Shown one piece after another: positions 52,855 through 61,502 of a stretch of DNA of 64,000 nucleotides. Under the pieces are notes generated by a model. That model saw nothing but the letters and a program-made list of their open reading frames with translations, searched no databases and was not told where the DNA came from. The position numbers and the translations under genes are program-made. The stretch is from DAIQNV01 sp038748775 (lineage in GTDB: Bacteria > Planctomycetota > Phycisphaerae > Phycisphaerales > UBA1924), in NCBI GenBank assembly GCA_038748775.1, contig JBCDIT010000010.1, positions 118,324-182,323 of the forward strand, in the 5' to 3' direction. Each line of letters begins with the position of its first letter. Within the stretch, counting starts at the first letter, position 1.

Positions 52855-53918
52855 ACGAGCACCCTCTATTCGAAGTCGAGGATCTCGCTGTATCCTTTGC
52901 CAACGGGAAGGGCCCGAGGCTGCAGGCCGTCGACGGCGTGCGGATGTCGATTTACCCGGCGCAGACCCTCGCGGTCGTCGGCGAGTCCGGTTGCGGTAAG
53001 TCGGTGACAGCGATGTCGGCGCTTCAACTGATTCCGCGACCCCCCGGGCGATTCGACGCGGGACGGGTCACCTACACCGACGCGGCCGGCGACCCGGTTG
53101 ACTTGCTCACGCTCGACGAGCGGGCGATCCGCGACATCCGTGGCAACGACATCGCGATGATCTTTCAGGAGCCGATGACTTCGCTCAATCCGGTGTACAC
53201 CGTCGGCGAGCAGATCCTTGAGGCCATTTTGCTTCACCAGCAGGTCTCGAAGACCCGAGCCCGGGAGATCGCGATCGAGTCGATGTCGGCGGTCGGAATC
53301 ACCGAGGCCGCGAGCCGGCTCAAGGCGTACCCCCACCAGTTTTCCGGTGGCATGCGGCAACGAGTCATGATCGCGATGGCCCTCGCGTGCCAGCCGCGTT
53401 TGCTGTTGGCCGATGAGCCGACGACCGCACTCGACGTCACGATTCAGGCCCAGATTCTCGACTTGCTGAGCGAACTGAAGCGGGATCGAGGCATGGCGGT
53501 CATGCTGATCACCCATGACCTGGGTGTTGTTGCTCAGCATGCTGACGTCGTGTGCGTGATGTACGCCGGGCGTGTGGTCGAGTACGCGCCCGTCGCTGAG
53601 CTGTACGCGCACCCGCTCCATCCGTATACCCGAGGTTTGCTCGCGAGCATTCCCAAACTTGGGGAGCGAAACGACCGGCTCACAACGGTGTCGGACACCA
53701 TCGACGCCGACGGTGCGTTCGCTCCCATCGGCACGGACGGGGCGCGACCCTGGTGGCCTTGGCACGACCCACCACCGGAGACGACCTACGCGTTGTGCCC
53801 TGTCGCTGGATCTCAGCGACACTGGGTCGGCGTTTGGTCAAAGTCAGGAAAAGACGAGCAAGACGTTCCTCGATGTGCCTTCCGCGTGGCGGCAGACACC
53901 CCGTATGTGGAGGGGTAA
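52851..53918 (+). CDS. Oligopeptide/dipeptide ABC transporter ATPase (OppD/DppD-like)
   Basis: 355 residues with Walker A GESGCGKSVT, Q-loop FQEPMTSLNP, signature FSGGMRQRV, Walker B LLLADEPTTALD and H-loop ITHDLGVVAQHAD: a complete OppD-type ATPase. The C-terminal extension (YTRGLLASIPKLGERNDRL onward) is the peptide-importer type. The second signature cysteine region (LCPVAG...RCAFRVA) is present but diverged from the usual form. It follows OppC with a 4-base overlap; no OppF gene follows, and a 300-nt non-coding stretch begins at its stop. Confidence 0.92.
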   Translation: MNEHPLFEVEDLAVSFANGKGPRLQAVDGVRMSIYPAQTLAVVGESGCGKSVTAMSALQLIPRPPGRFDAGRVTYTDAAGDPVDLLTLDERAIRDIRGNDIAMIFQEPMTSLNPVYTVGEQILEAILLHQQVSKTRAREIAIESMSAVGITEAASRLKAYPHQFSGGMRQRVMIAMALACQPRLLLADEPTTALDVTIQAQILDLLSELKRDRGMAVMLITHDLGVVAQHADVVCVMYAGRVVEYAPVAELYAHPLHPYTRGLLASIPKLGERNDRLTTVSDTIDADGAFAPIGTDGARPWWPWHDPPPETTYALCPVAGSQRHWVGVWSKSGKDEQDVPRCAFRVAADTPYVEG

Positions 53919-54215
53919 AAGCCCTATTAGCTGGCGCGCTGCCACCAAGTTGTCCACAAGCTTCCAGAGCCTTCGGGAACATTCTGGATAGAAAAGCTTC
54001 ATTTGCGGATGCCCGGCTTATTTGAGTGGGTTGGTTGAAATCTCTGTGGTCAAACACCTTGTCGCCTTCATGCCCTCTACACACTTGCTATCGCTCGGAT
54101 TCGTTTCTCCAATCTCAGCTTGACCTCGCAGTTCTCCACAGGCTTTGCACACACGATGATCGCTCGGACGCTTCCCGGCTCGCTTTCGCGGCTGGGTTGA
54201 GCCGACAATGAACCC
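53919..54215. other. Lower-GC intergenic stretch with DnaA-box-like nonamers
   Basis: No gene found. The stretch is visibly less GC-rich than its surroundings and contains TTGTCCACA (53950-53958) and TTCTCCACA (54132-54140), each one base from the consensus DnaA box TTATCCACA. Neither dnaA nor dnaN is nearby, so this is weak evidence for any role; it probably also holds the promoter of the glycosyltransferase gene. Confidence 0.3.
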
Positions 54216-55373
54216 ATGCGGGTTCTGATCATCGCCGACGCTCTGTTCTCGACCCGTGAGGCCGCCATGCTTGGTCGTCTCGAGGTTGGGCTCGCCGACG
54301 AGGGCGTGCGACCGCTCGTTGCGATCCCGGCGGGGACCGAGGTGCCCGACCAGGTCGGGCGGATGGCGCCGGTGATCGCGTACGAACGTTCACCCCTCCC
54401 GCTGGGGTGGCGGTTCGCGGTGCGTCCGTTCCTTCGTGAACTTCGCGACGTGCTCGACGAATCGGAGCTGCGCCTCGACGTTGTCCATGCCTTCGGCGGG
54501 TCCGCGTGGCGGTTCGGCCTGGAAATCGCGCGTCAGCTCGACGCTGGCCTGACGTTGGAGGTGTGGCGGACAGGGCTCGTTGATCGGCTGAGGGGTGTCA
54601 AGCGGCTCGCGCACCACTCTGGCCACGAAGCCCGCGATGGTGAACGAGACCGCGAACGCGGCGAGATCCCGCTCGTGCTGACCGCACCCGATCGTGTCGT
54701 GGAACGGGCGATCGCCGATGCCGGCATCGGGATCCCGACGGTCCTGGCGCCTTGGGGAGTCCACGCCGCGGCCGAGCCGAGGGCGGTGTGCGGTGGATCG
54801 ACCATCGGCGTGATCCTCGCCGGTGGCGGGCGTGACCCGCACCACGCCGCTGCGGCGTTTGAGGGCTGGGTCCGCTCGATCGAGGGCAGCAAGCCGATGC
54901 TGCTTTTCGCCGACGCGAAGCTCGCCGAACGCGCCGGGCTCTGGAAGCTCGCCGGGGCATTCGGCGTGCGAGACCGCGTGTCGCTGGTCGACGATCTTGA
55001 GCTTCGCCGGGATCTGGCGTTGCGGGCCGATCTGATGCTCCATCCCGATGCAAGGGGCGAGCGACGGACGCTCGTCCTCGACGCGATGGCGGTCGGGATC
55101 CCGATCGTCGCGGCCGAGGACGCCGCGGCGGATGAACTCATCGACGGACGGACCGCGCGGCTCGTTCGAACCCCGCAAGCGGAAGCATGGCGTGCGGCGA
55201 TCTCCGCGCTCGTGACCGACCCGACTGCGGCGAGGACGCTCGGCGCTTCGGCGTTGGCCTACGCACGCGAGCACCATCGCGCGAGTGCGCACCTCGCGGC
55301 GACGATCGGGGCGTACGAGCGGCTCACGCTTGCCGAGCAGGCGCCGGTGCCTTGGCCCGGGGAAACATCGTGA
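54216..55373 (+). CDS. Glycosyltransferase, GT-B fold (GT4-like)
   Basis: A 385-residue cytoplasmic protein with a Rossmann-type N-terminal half (RVLIIADALFSTREAAMLGRL, a GT4-like start) and a C-terminal half with the nucleotide-sugar region: LAGGGRDPHHAAAAFEGW, LVDDLELRRDLALRADLMLHPDARGERRTLVLDAMA and VAAEDAAADELIDGRTARLV. These are typical of GT4 enzymes, although the catalytic E-x7-E is only loosely matched. It transfers sugars from a nucleotide donor to an unknown acceptor, possibly in envelope or glycolipid synthesis. It stands alone. Confidence 0.75.
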   Translation: MRVLIIADALFSTREAAMLGRLEVGLADEGVRPLVAIPAGTEVPDQVGRMAPVIAYERSPLPLGWRFAVRPFLRELRDVLDESELRLDVVHAFGGSAWRFGLEIARQLDAGLTLEVWRTGLVDRLRGVKRLAHHSGHEARDGERDRERGEIPLVLTAPDRVVERAIADAGIGIPTVLAPWGVHAAAEPRAVCGGSTIGVILAGGGRDPHHAAAAFEGWVRSIEGSKPMLLFADAKLAERAGLWKLAGAFGVRDRVSLVDDLELRRDLALRADLMLHPDARGERRTLVLDAMAVGIPIVAAEDAAADELIDGRTARLVRTPQAEAWRAAISALVTDPTAARTLGASALAYAREHHRASAHLAATIGAYERLTLAEQAPVPWPGETS

Positions 55374-55474
55374 ACCGGCGTCCGAGAACGGCCCCTCGCT
55401 CGTTTGTAGTGAGCGCGGCGGGACTGACGCTCGATTTTGCTTGAACCCCGCTCAAGCTCGCGCATCATCGGGGT

Positions 55475-56026
55475 GTGTCTCTTACCGCTCTTGCCATAGT
55501 GATGTCAGCCGCGGCACCCGCCGACGCCGGGTTGCTGCCGGCCTTCCCTCCGACGCGAGCGAACACCCGAGGGCGCCAGGTCGAGTTGATCCGCGACCGC
55601 GTGGAGCCGGTGGATTGGCTTGTCACCCGCGATCCGCCGGTCGAGGGTTCGGGGCGGCTCTGGGAGGGCGGGGCGTTTATCGGCGGCGATATCGCGGCGT
55701 CGGATCCGGGTCGCGATCCGCGACAAGGACGATTCGGCGCACGCGGCGACGATCGGCGGGTTCCGGTGCGGGTTGGCGGGACGGTTCTTTCGCTCGATCC
55801 GTTCATCCCGCTCCGGCAGAATGGGCTTCGACGTCTTGAGGCCGCGCGGCGGGAGTGGCTCCGCGCACGCGGGTACACGGGGGGCGTCCGCACGTTCGTC
55901 AACCCTCGGAACGCGTACGCGGCGGAAGCTGAGGCGCCGGTTGCGGTGTTCCGTGCGCCGGCGAACCGGCGCCCAACGCCCGAGGGCGACACAAGCGACC
56001 GCGGTTTGCTCGCCGACCGGAGCTGA
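55475..56026 (+). CDS. Exported hypothetical protein
   Basis: 183 residues from a GTG, with a short signal peptide (LTALAIVMSAAAPADAG). The mature protein is Arg/Gly/Pro-rich (for example EGGAFIGGDIAASDPGRDPR and RVGGTVLSLDPFIPLRQ). No recognisable domain, no Cys, no TM helix beyond the signal. Placed between the glycosyltransferase and xseA on the same strand. It could be a periplasmic protein of unknown role; confidence that it is coding rests on the signal peptide and the strand context. Confidence 0.5.
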   Translation: MSLTALAIVMSAAAPADAGLLPAFPPTRANTRGRQVELIRDRVEPVDWLVTRDPPVEGSGRLWEGGAFIGGDIAASDPGRDPRQGRFGARGDDRRVPVRVGGTVLSLDPFIPLRQNGLRRLEAARREWLRARGYTGGVRTFVNPRNAYAAEAEAPVAVFRAPANRRPTPEGDTSDRGLLADRS

Positions 56027-56083
56027 CGCTGGACGAGTCATCAGGGGCGTGCACGCGGCGATTGACCGGGGCATACTGGTTCG

Positions 56084-57607
56084 ATGAGCGGCCGCCTGCC
56101 ATTCGATCCAACGCGCGCGCGAGGTCGAGCCGAGCCTTCGAAGCCGAAGGACGACGCTCCGCTTTCGGTGAGCCAGTTGGCGTCGTCGATCGACGCGGCT
56201 CTGCGTCGGGGGTTGCCCCAGCGGGTCCGGGTTCGAGGTGAGGTGTCGGGTTTGCGCGAGCGGACGCACCTGTACTTCGATCTCAAGGACGGATCGGCGG
56301 TGGTGAACTCGGTGATGTTCGCGTCGGCGTGGCGGAAGTCGAAGGTTCCGGTGGAGAACGGGGCGGAAGTGATCGCCTCGGGTCGCGTCGAGTTCTACGC
56401 CCCGGGTGGCAAGGTGTCGTTGATCGTCGATCGTCTTGAGCCGGTCGGGCGGGGCGCCCTCGAGGCGCAGCTCCGCGCGTTGGTAGAAGAACTCCGCGGC
56501 CTTGGTTGGCTCGACGACGAACGCAAGCGGGGTTTGCCGGTGTTCCCGCGACGCATCGCGGTGATTACGAGCCGATCCGGGGCGGCGCTCCAAGACGTGA
56601 TCGATACGGCACGGCGCCGGTGTCCGGCGGTTGGGTTGTTGACGATCGACGCGAGGGTGCAGGGAGACGGCGCGGCCCGGGAGGTCGCCCAGGCGCTCCG
56701 ATGGGTGAGCGACGAGGCGGGAGAGTTGGGCGTCGATTCCGTGCTCGTCACACGCGGCGGGGGATCTATGGAAGACCTCTGGGCGTTCAACGAGCGTGTT
56801 GTCGCCCAGGCGATCGTGGAGTGCTCGATCCCGGTGGTCGCGGCGATCGGGCACGAGACGGACACCACAGTGGCAGAGCTGGTGGCCGATGTGCGGGCCG
56901 CGACGCCGACGCAGGCCGCGATGCGTCTTACGCCCGATCGCGAAGCACTCGAGCGAGAGCTGTCGAGCCTTTGGCGCCGGGCAACGGGGCGGGTGCGCGA
57001 TGCGGTCATGGGCGGTGGGCGGGATCGGCTCGACGCGATGGCCCGCCGACACGCTTCGGCGCTGCGCGTTGCCAATGCTCGGTTGGTCCGGCGTGTCGAT
57101 GCGCTCGCGGTCCGTCTCGAGCGTGGGAGGCCGGCGAGTGTGCAGGCGAGGCGGGCAGCACGCGTCGAAGAACTCGCGTCACGCCTCGGTCGCGTCGGGC
57201 GACGCGCGTTGTATGACCGTCGGCTGGCGTTGCCCGGGCTCGAGTCGACGCTCGCGGCGTCGGCGTCGAGGCTGATTTCCGCTGAAGACGAGCGGCTCGC
57301 GGGGCTCGAGCGCGAACTGCGAGCGGTCGGCCCCGAGTCGGTCCTCGCCCGAGGGTTCAGCGTGACGACAACGGTCGACGGGCGTGCGGTGCGGACGACG
57401 GGTGACATTGGTCCGGGCACCGCGGTTCGGACGCGTGTCGCCGACGGCTCGTTCGAATCGGTGGTGGGGGGCGTGCCGACTTCGGACCCCGGACGAGCGA
57501 AAAACGAAACGCCCCCGGCGCCTCGAAGGCGCTCGAGGCGGGGGGGGGCATCGAGGGTGGTGGACCCGTCGCAGATGGATCTGTTTTCTTCGGGCGAGGG
57601 CGAGTGA
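56084..57607 (+). CDS. xseA: Exodeoxyribonuclease VII large subunit
   Basis: The 507-residue protein has an N-terminal OB fold (LPQRVRVRGEVSGLRERTHL, then YFDLKDGSAVVNSVMF), the central catalytic domain (PVFPRRIAVITSRSGAALQDVI), and RGGGSMEDLWAFNERVVAQA with the invariant GGGSxxDLW motif, followed by GHETDTTVAELVADVRAATPT and a long helical C-terminal region. With the small subunit it degrades single-stranded DNA in both directions. The small subunit gene lies 2.2 kb downstream (59798) on the same strand, separated by two genes on the opposite strand, so the pair is not co-transcribed. Confidence 0.96.
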   Translation: MSGRLPFDPTRARGRAEPSKPKDDAPLSVSQLASSIDAALRRGLPQRVRVRGEVSGLRERTHLYFDLKDGSAVVNSVMFASAWRKSKVPVENGAEVIASGRVEFYAPGGKVSLIVDRLEPVGRGALEAQLRALVEELRGLGWLDDERKRGLPVFPRRIAVITSRSGAALQDVIDTARRRCPAVGLLTIDARVQGDGAAREVAQALRWVSDEAGELGVDSVLVTRGGGSMEDLWAFNERVVAQAIVECSIPVVAAIGHETDTTVAELVADVRAATPTQAAMRLTPDREALERELSSLWRRATGRVRDAVMGGGRDRLDAMARRHASALRVANARLVRRVDALAVRLERGRPASVQARRAARVEELASRLGRVGRRALYDRRLALPGLESTLAASASRLISAEDERLAGLERELRAVGPESVLARGFSVTTTVDGRAVRTTGDIGPGTAVRTRVADGSFESVVGGVPTSDPGRAKNETPPAPRRRSRRGGASRVVDPSQMDLFSSGEGE

Positions 57608-57613
57608 CGCGGC

Positions 57614-59017
57614 TCAGGGCGTGCAGTTCGCCGGTGGGTCCGGGTAAGGACTCGGGATCGGCGAGCAGTTGGCGTTGTTGGTGAAGGTGCCGGTGACGGT
57701 CCCGGTATCGAGGTCGGTCCCCTGGTTGGAGCAGATCGAGTTGTCGCGGATGATGGCGCCGTTGTTGGCCGCGATCGACTCGATTCTGACGCCTCCGAAC
57801 GCGCTGGCGCTCTTGAGACCATTGTTCACGATGAGGTTGCCGCTCAGCGAGGCGTTGTCCATATGGAACCCCGGGCAGTCTTCGACGAGGACGCCCCATT
57901 TGCGGCTGTCGTAAATCTCGTTGTCGCGCATCTCGACGTTCGAGCCTTCTTGTATGTACACGCCGTAGCGCTTCGAGCCGATGATCAGGTTGTACTTGAT
58001 CGTGACATCACCGGTGTCGTTGAGGACGTGGATGCCGTACCGGCAATTCACGATCTTGTTGAACTGGATTCTGTTGCCGGTGCCGGCAGAGCCGTGGGCG
58101 TACTCGCCCAGCCCGATTCCGCGTCCTTCGACGTCGCGGTTGGGGTCGCTCGGACCATAGATCTCGTTGCATTCGATGCGGTTGTCGTACTCGCCGTAGC
58201 CGTGGAGATCGATGGAGTCTTGCTGGTTGTCCTCGAAGTAGTTGTACTTCACGATGATGCCGTGGCTCGGGTTGGGGTAGATGTACTGCCCCGACCCGGC
58301 CGGATACTCCTCCTTCGAACCTTGGATGACGACGCCGTGCCGGATCTCCGGACCGGTGAACTCGCATCCATCGACGCGGCCGGTGTCGCAGCCGTTTGTG
58401 TAGGTGATCCCGTAGCCGAGGCCGCCGTACGCGGCGCAGTTGATCGCGTTGTCGTCGTAGTCGTAGCAGACCGCGTCCTTGAACCACGTATCGAAGACGC
58501 GTCCGTTGGTCACCTCGTTGAAATACACGCCTGCGCGGCGGAAGCGTTGGATAATGCAGTCTTCGATATCGATGTTGGTCGAGTCGCGGACGTAGACGAT
58601 GTGGTCGAGGCCGGTAGTAGTGTTGTGGCTCTTGAGCCGCATGTTCGAGACGGTGACCCCGGATTCGTCTCGGATCTCAAGCAGGCGGCTCGAGCCCCCG
58701 AAGTTCGCGGCGACCGACGTGCTGGTCGCCCCGGCGCCGCGGAGCTCGATCCCGCTTTCGAGGTAGGCGGTTGTGTTGAGGTGGAACGTTCCCGCCGGCA
58801 GGGTGAGCACGTCGCCCCACGACGCCGCGTCCATCGCGTCGGTGATCACCGTCGCGTCATCGTCCGAAGCGTCGTTCGCTGTCGCCACCGTAACCGGGTC
58901 GGTCGGGCCCAGGCCGTGGAGGACTCGGAGGTCGGTCGCGGAGGTCAAGTCGTAGCTTGCGGCCAAGGCGGCAGCGGGTACGAGCGCAGCGATCGCGCCT
59001 GCAAGAGAAATGTGCAT
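57614..59017 (-). CDS. Exported right-handed beta-helix protein (polysaccharide lyase-like)
   Basis: 467 residues with a signal peptide (LAGAIAALVPAAALAASYDL). The body is a parallel beta-helix: repeated NxxIxxxxxG-type turns such as GVTVSNMRLKSHN, TNIDIEDCIIQRFRRAGVYF, HGIIVKYNYFEDNQQDSID, VTIKYNLIIGSKRYGVYI and VEMRDNEIYDSRKWGVLV. This fold carries pectate lyases, polygalacturonases and alginate-active enzymes; no catalytic triad can be assigned, so it could be structural or binding. It is transcribed from a promoter with a LacI-type operator, which suggests sugar-dependent expression. The mature part also contains several Cys that could form disulfides. Confidence 0.75.
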   Translation of the reverse strand: MHISLAGAIAALVPAAALAASYDLTSATDLRVLHGLGPTDPVTVATANDASDDDATVITDAMDAASWGDVLTLPAGTFHLNTTAYLESGIELRGAGATSTSVAANFGGSSRLLEIRDESGVTVSNMRLKSHNTTTGLDHIVYVRDSTNIDIEDCIIQRFRRAGVYFNEVTNGRVFDTWFKDAVCYDYDDNAINCAAYGGLGYGITYTNGCDTGRVDGCEFTGPEIRHGVVIQGSKEEYPAGSGQYIYPNPSHGIIVKYNYFEDNQQDSIDLHGYGEYDNRIECNEIYGPSDPNRDVEGRGIGLGEYAHGSAGTGNRIQFNKIVNCRYGIHVLNDTGDVTIKYNLIIGSKRYGVYIQEGSNVEMRDNEIYDSRKWGVLVEDCPGFHMDNASLSGNLIVNNGLKSASAFGGVRIESIAANNGAIIRDNSICSNQGTDLDTGTVTGTFTNNANCSPIPSPYPDPPANCTP

Positions 59018-59101
59018 GTGAATTTCCTTGGAATGTGCGGACAGTCGGCGCTAGAGAAACGCCAGGAGGTGTGCGCTCGCGCATTTCCGCAACAAACAGC
59101 G

Positions 59102-59120
59102 CGATAGCTGTCTGCTATCG
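59102..59120 (-). terminator. Inverted repeat between EF-hand and beta-helix genes
   Basis: CGATAGC-tgtct-GCTATCG, a perfect 7-bp stem, lies downstream of the EF-hand lipoprotein gene on the minus strand and is followed there by CGCTGTTTGTTG. It may end that gene's transcript; it also overlaps the -10 of the beta-helix promoter, so it could be an operator instead. Confidence 0.4.
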
Positions 59121-59155
59121 TATCAAACGTGCAGATGATTGTGCAAGCGCTTTCA
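59117..59155 (-). promoter_or_regulatory. Beta-helix gene promoter with LacI-type operator
   Basis: On the minus strand TTGCAC (59146-59141) and TACGAT (59122-59117) form a -35/-10 pair with an 18-nt spacer, about 100 nt before the ATG at 59017. TGCAAGCGCTTTCA (59142-59155), with central AAGCGCTT, matches the symmetric LacI/GalR operator consensus TGNAAGCGCTTNCA and overlaps the -35. A sugar-responsive repressor is the natural candidate. Confidence 0.6.
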
Positions 59156-59198
59156 GCACATATCGCGGGTATTGGGTTGGGGCCTTTCGGGTTGAGGC

Positions 59199-59696
59199 TC
59201 AGTCCGTCCCGTTCCGCATCGTGTTGCGGGCTTGCTCACGAATCGCCGCGGCTTCGTCGGGTGCCAAGATCCCGTTTCCGTCGAGATCGAATCGACCGAA
59301 GGCCCTCGAAGCATCGTTGAGAGACTCGGATCGCGAAATCACGCCGTCGCCGTCGGTGTCTCGCTCGCTGAAGGCGCGATCGAGGTTGGCTCGATCGCTA
59401 GCCCGTCGACGGATTGCCCAGGGCAGACGAGCGATCGCCGCGTCGAATGCGGCTCGGAACTCCGCGCGATCGAGGCTCTCGCTTTGATCCGAATCGAGCG
59501 TGTTGAAGCGAGCGTGGGCTTGGGCGTCGAACTCCGCACGAGAAACGCTACCGTCGCCGTCAGAATCAGCATCCCGGAGCCCGGCCGCTGGGTTCAGCAT
59601 TGCGGCGGATGAGTCGTTCGACGGCCCGGCGCATCCGGAGCCTCCGATAGTGGCGAGGATCGCGATGGCAACTAACGGGAAGCGGGGCGTCGACAT
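59199..59696 (-). CDS. EF-hand calcium-binding lipoprotein
   Basis: 165 residues with a lipobox (LATIGGSGCAGP, Cys near residue 23). Four EF-hand loops follow: DADSDGDGSVSRAEF, LDSDQSESLDRAEF (second loop degenerate at position 5), DTDGDGVISRSE and DLDGNGILAPDE, each with the D-x-D-x-D/N-G spacing. It is a periplasmic-facing lipoprotein that probably buffers or senses calcium. It lies upstream of the beta-helix gene on the same strand but the space between holds a separate promoter for that gene, so the two need not be co-transcribed. Confidence 0.85.
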   Translation of the reverse strand: MSTPRFPLVAIAILATIGGSGCAGPSNDSSAAMLNPAAGLRDADSDGDGSVSRAEFDAQAHARFNTLDSDQSESLDRAEFRAAFDAAIARLPWAIRRRASDRANLDRAFSERDTDGDGVISRSESLNDASRAFGRFDLDGNGILAPDEAAAIREQARNTMRNGTD

Positions 59697-59797
59697 GGTG
59701 GCGTCCTAAACTGAAGTGGGCGAGCCGCGACCGTCGCGAGATCGCTACCGAGAACGCGGCGGCGCCCGACGGATTGCCGTTGACCCCGGAGAGATGT

Positions 59798-60064
59798 ATG
59801 TCGACACCGCCCGCTCAGAGTGAACCACCGGCGTTCGATCCCTCAGAGATCACGGCGCTGGGCTACGACGCGGCGGTTGAGCGCCTTGAGGCGATCATCG
59901 AAGCGATCGAGTCGGGTGAGATCGGGCTCGAAGCGAGCATCGTGAAGTACGAGGAGGGGGCGGCGTTGCTCGAGCGATGCCGCTCGATCCTCGGGCAGAG
60001 CGAGCAGAAGATCGAGATGCTTGAGGCCCGGGTGCTCCGTGGTCCGGGCGACGGGGGCGGCTGA
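59798..60064 (+). CDS. xseB: Exodeoxyribonuclease VII small subunit
   Basis: 88 residues with the XseB pattern YDAAVERLEAIIEAIESGEI, then LEASIVKYEEGAALLERC and QKIEMLEARVL: two helices with the conserved LexIvxxlE-x-G core. The ATG at 59798 follows GGAG (59788-59791). It binds and stabilises XseA. Stop TGA is directly followed by the GTG of the prepilin peptidase gene, so these two are co-transcribed. Confidence 0.92.
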   Translation: MSTPPAQSEPPAFDPSEITALGYDAAVERLEAIIEAIESGEIGLEASIVKYEEGAALLERCRSILGQSEQKIEMLEARVLRGPGDGGG

Positions 60065-61450
60065 GTGTCTTGGTTGGCCGAGTACTTGCCTTTGGTCTTC
60101 TCAACGCTGTTCTTCGCTTCGATCGGAGCGTCGATCGGCTCGCTCATCAACGTGCTCGTCTACCGGATTCCTCGGGGCGAGGGTGTTGTGACCCCGCCCT
60201 CGAAGTGCCCGCATTGCGGCACGAGGCTGACGTGGCGCGAGAACATTCCAGTGTTCGGCTGGCTGTTGCTTCGGGGTAAGTGCCGGTTCTGCAAGAGCCC
60301 GATCAGCCCGAGGTATCCGCTCGTCGAGGCCTTCGTGGGTCTGCTGTTCGGCGCGGTCTACTTCGTTTGGTTCGGGCTCGACGCGTCGGGGGCCTTGGGT
60401 GGTTCGGGGGCATGGAGCCCGGAATGGGCTGAAAACGGCTTGTTCACCGCTTGGCCGATTTTCGTGGTCTTCTTGCTGCTCTTGGCGTCGCTCGTCGCGA
60501 TGACGCTCATCGACGCCGAGACGTTCACCATCCCGCTGATTTTGGCGTGGATACCAGCGGTTGCGGCCGTTGTCATCCTGCCGGGGCACGCGCTGATCTG
60601 GACGCTCCAGCACGGCGCGCTTTCGGAACTGGCACCCGGCCTCTGGCTGGGCGAGAACGACGGTTGGCGATGGCGGTCGGCGTCGGGATGGATCTGGTCC
60701 CTTCCGACGCCAGCGCTCCGCGACTGGGGCTGGATCGGCGCGTCCTGTGGCGGCGTCGTTGGGTTGGGCGTGTCGGCGGTCCTCGTGCGGGCGGGCGTGC
60801 TCCGGCAGAGCTTCGCCGATTACGCCCAGTGGGAAGCGGAGGCGTTGCAGGCAAAAGGCGACACGAAGTCGGACGGAGTGACGCCCGACGCATCCGGGGC
60901 CGAGCTGTGGGTGCAATACCCGTACGCCCGTCGCGAAATGGTGAAAGAGATGGCGTTCCTCGCGGCGCCCTCGGCGCTGGCTTGGCTCGGATGGTGGGCG
61001 TTCGAGGCGTGGGCGATGGGAGCAGCGGATCCGATCGTTGATCCACGCACCGGTTTCGTATTCGCCGGGGTCGCGGCCCCGGCGTGGCTCGTCGTTCTGT
61101 CCGGGGTGCTCTGGGGCTACCTGATCGGAGGCGTGGTCGTCTGGGCCGTGCGGATTTTCGGGTCCTTGCTCTTCGGCAAAGAGGCGATGGGCATCGGAGA
61201 CGTACACCTCATGGCCGCGGTTGGGGCGTGCGTGGGGTGGATCGATGCGACGATCGCGTTCTTCCTCTCGCCGTTCTTTGCACTGTCGTGGGTGCTGGCG
61301 GGGATCGTGCTCAAGGGCAAGCTGAAGCGGGCGATGCCGCTCGGCCCGGCGCTCGCCGCGGGCACGTTCGTGGTCATCTTGGGCAAGCCGGTGCTGGAGG
61401 CCGGGCTGACGCTGTTGTTCGGCTCTACGACCGGCGTTGACTTACCGTAA
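60065..61450 (+). CDS. pilD: Type IV prepilin peptidase/methyltransferase (A24 family), enlarged
   Basis: The N-terminal motif SLINVLVYRIPRGEGVVTPP with the zinc pairs KCPHCGTR and KCRFCKSPISPRYPLVE marks PilD-type A24 peptidases. Both catalytic aspartates are visible: TLIDAETFTIP and MGIGDVHLMA (G-x-G-D motif). It cleaves and N-methylates prepilins of type IV pili or type II secretion pseudopili. At 461 residues it is far longer than typical PilD (about 270-290); the extra ~150 residues lie between the two Asp motifs and include a hydrophilic loop (about 250-300). The GTG start abuts the xseB stop. Confidence 0.93.
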   Translation: MSWLAEYLPLVFSTLFFASIGASIGSLINVLVYRIPRGEGVVTPPSKCPHCGTRLTWRENIPVFGWLLLRGKCRFCKSPISPRYPLVEAFVGLLFGAVYFVWFGLDASGALGGSGAWSPEWAENGLFTAWPIFVVFLLLLASLVAMTLIDAETFTIPLILAWIPAVAAVVILPGHALIWTLQHGALSELAPGLWLGENDGWRWRSASGWIWSLPTPALRDWGWIGASCGGVVGLGVSAVLVRAGVLRQSFADYAQWEAEALQAKGDTKSDGVTPDASGAELWVQYPYARREMVKEMAFLAAPSALAWLGWWAFEAWAMGAADPIVDPRTGFVFAGVAAPAWLVVLSGVLWGYLIGGVVVWAVRIFGSLLFGKEAMGIGDVHLMAAVGACVGWIDATIAFFLSPFFALSWVLAGIVLKGKLKRAMPLGPALAAGTFVVILGKPVLEAGLTLLFGSTTGVDLP

Positions 61451-61502
61451 ACTGGACTGCCCGACCGGCGAGGGGCCGGGCCGGAACACGAAGGGAATCG
61501 GC

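Noticed and set aside
57863..59107. Long plus-strand frame opposite the beta-helix gene
   Set aside because: Antisense shadow rich in Val/Asp/Ala dipeptides; the minus strand encodes a clear signal peptide and beta-helix turns.
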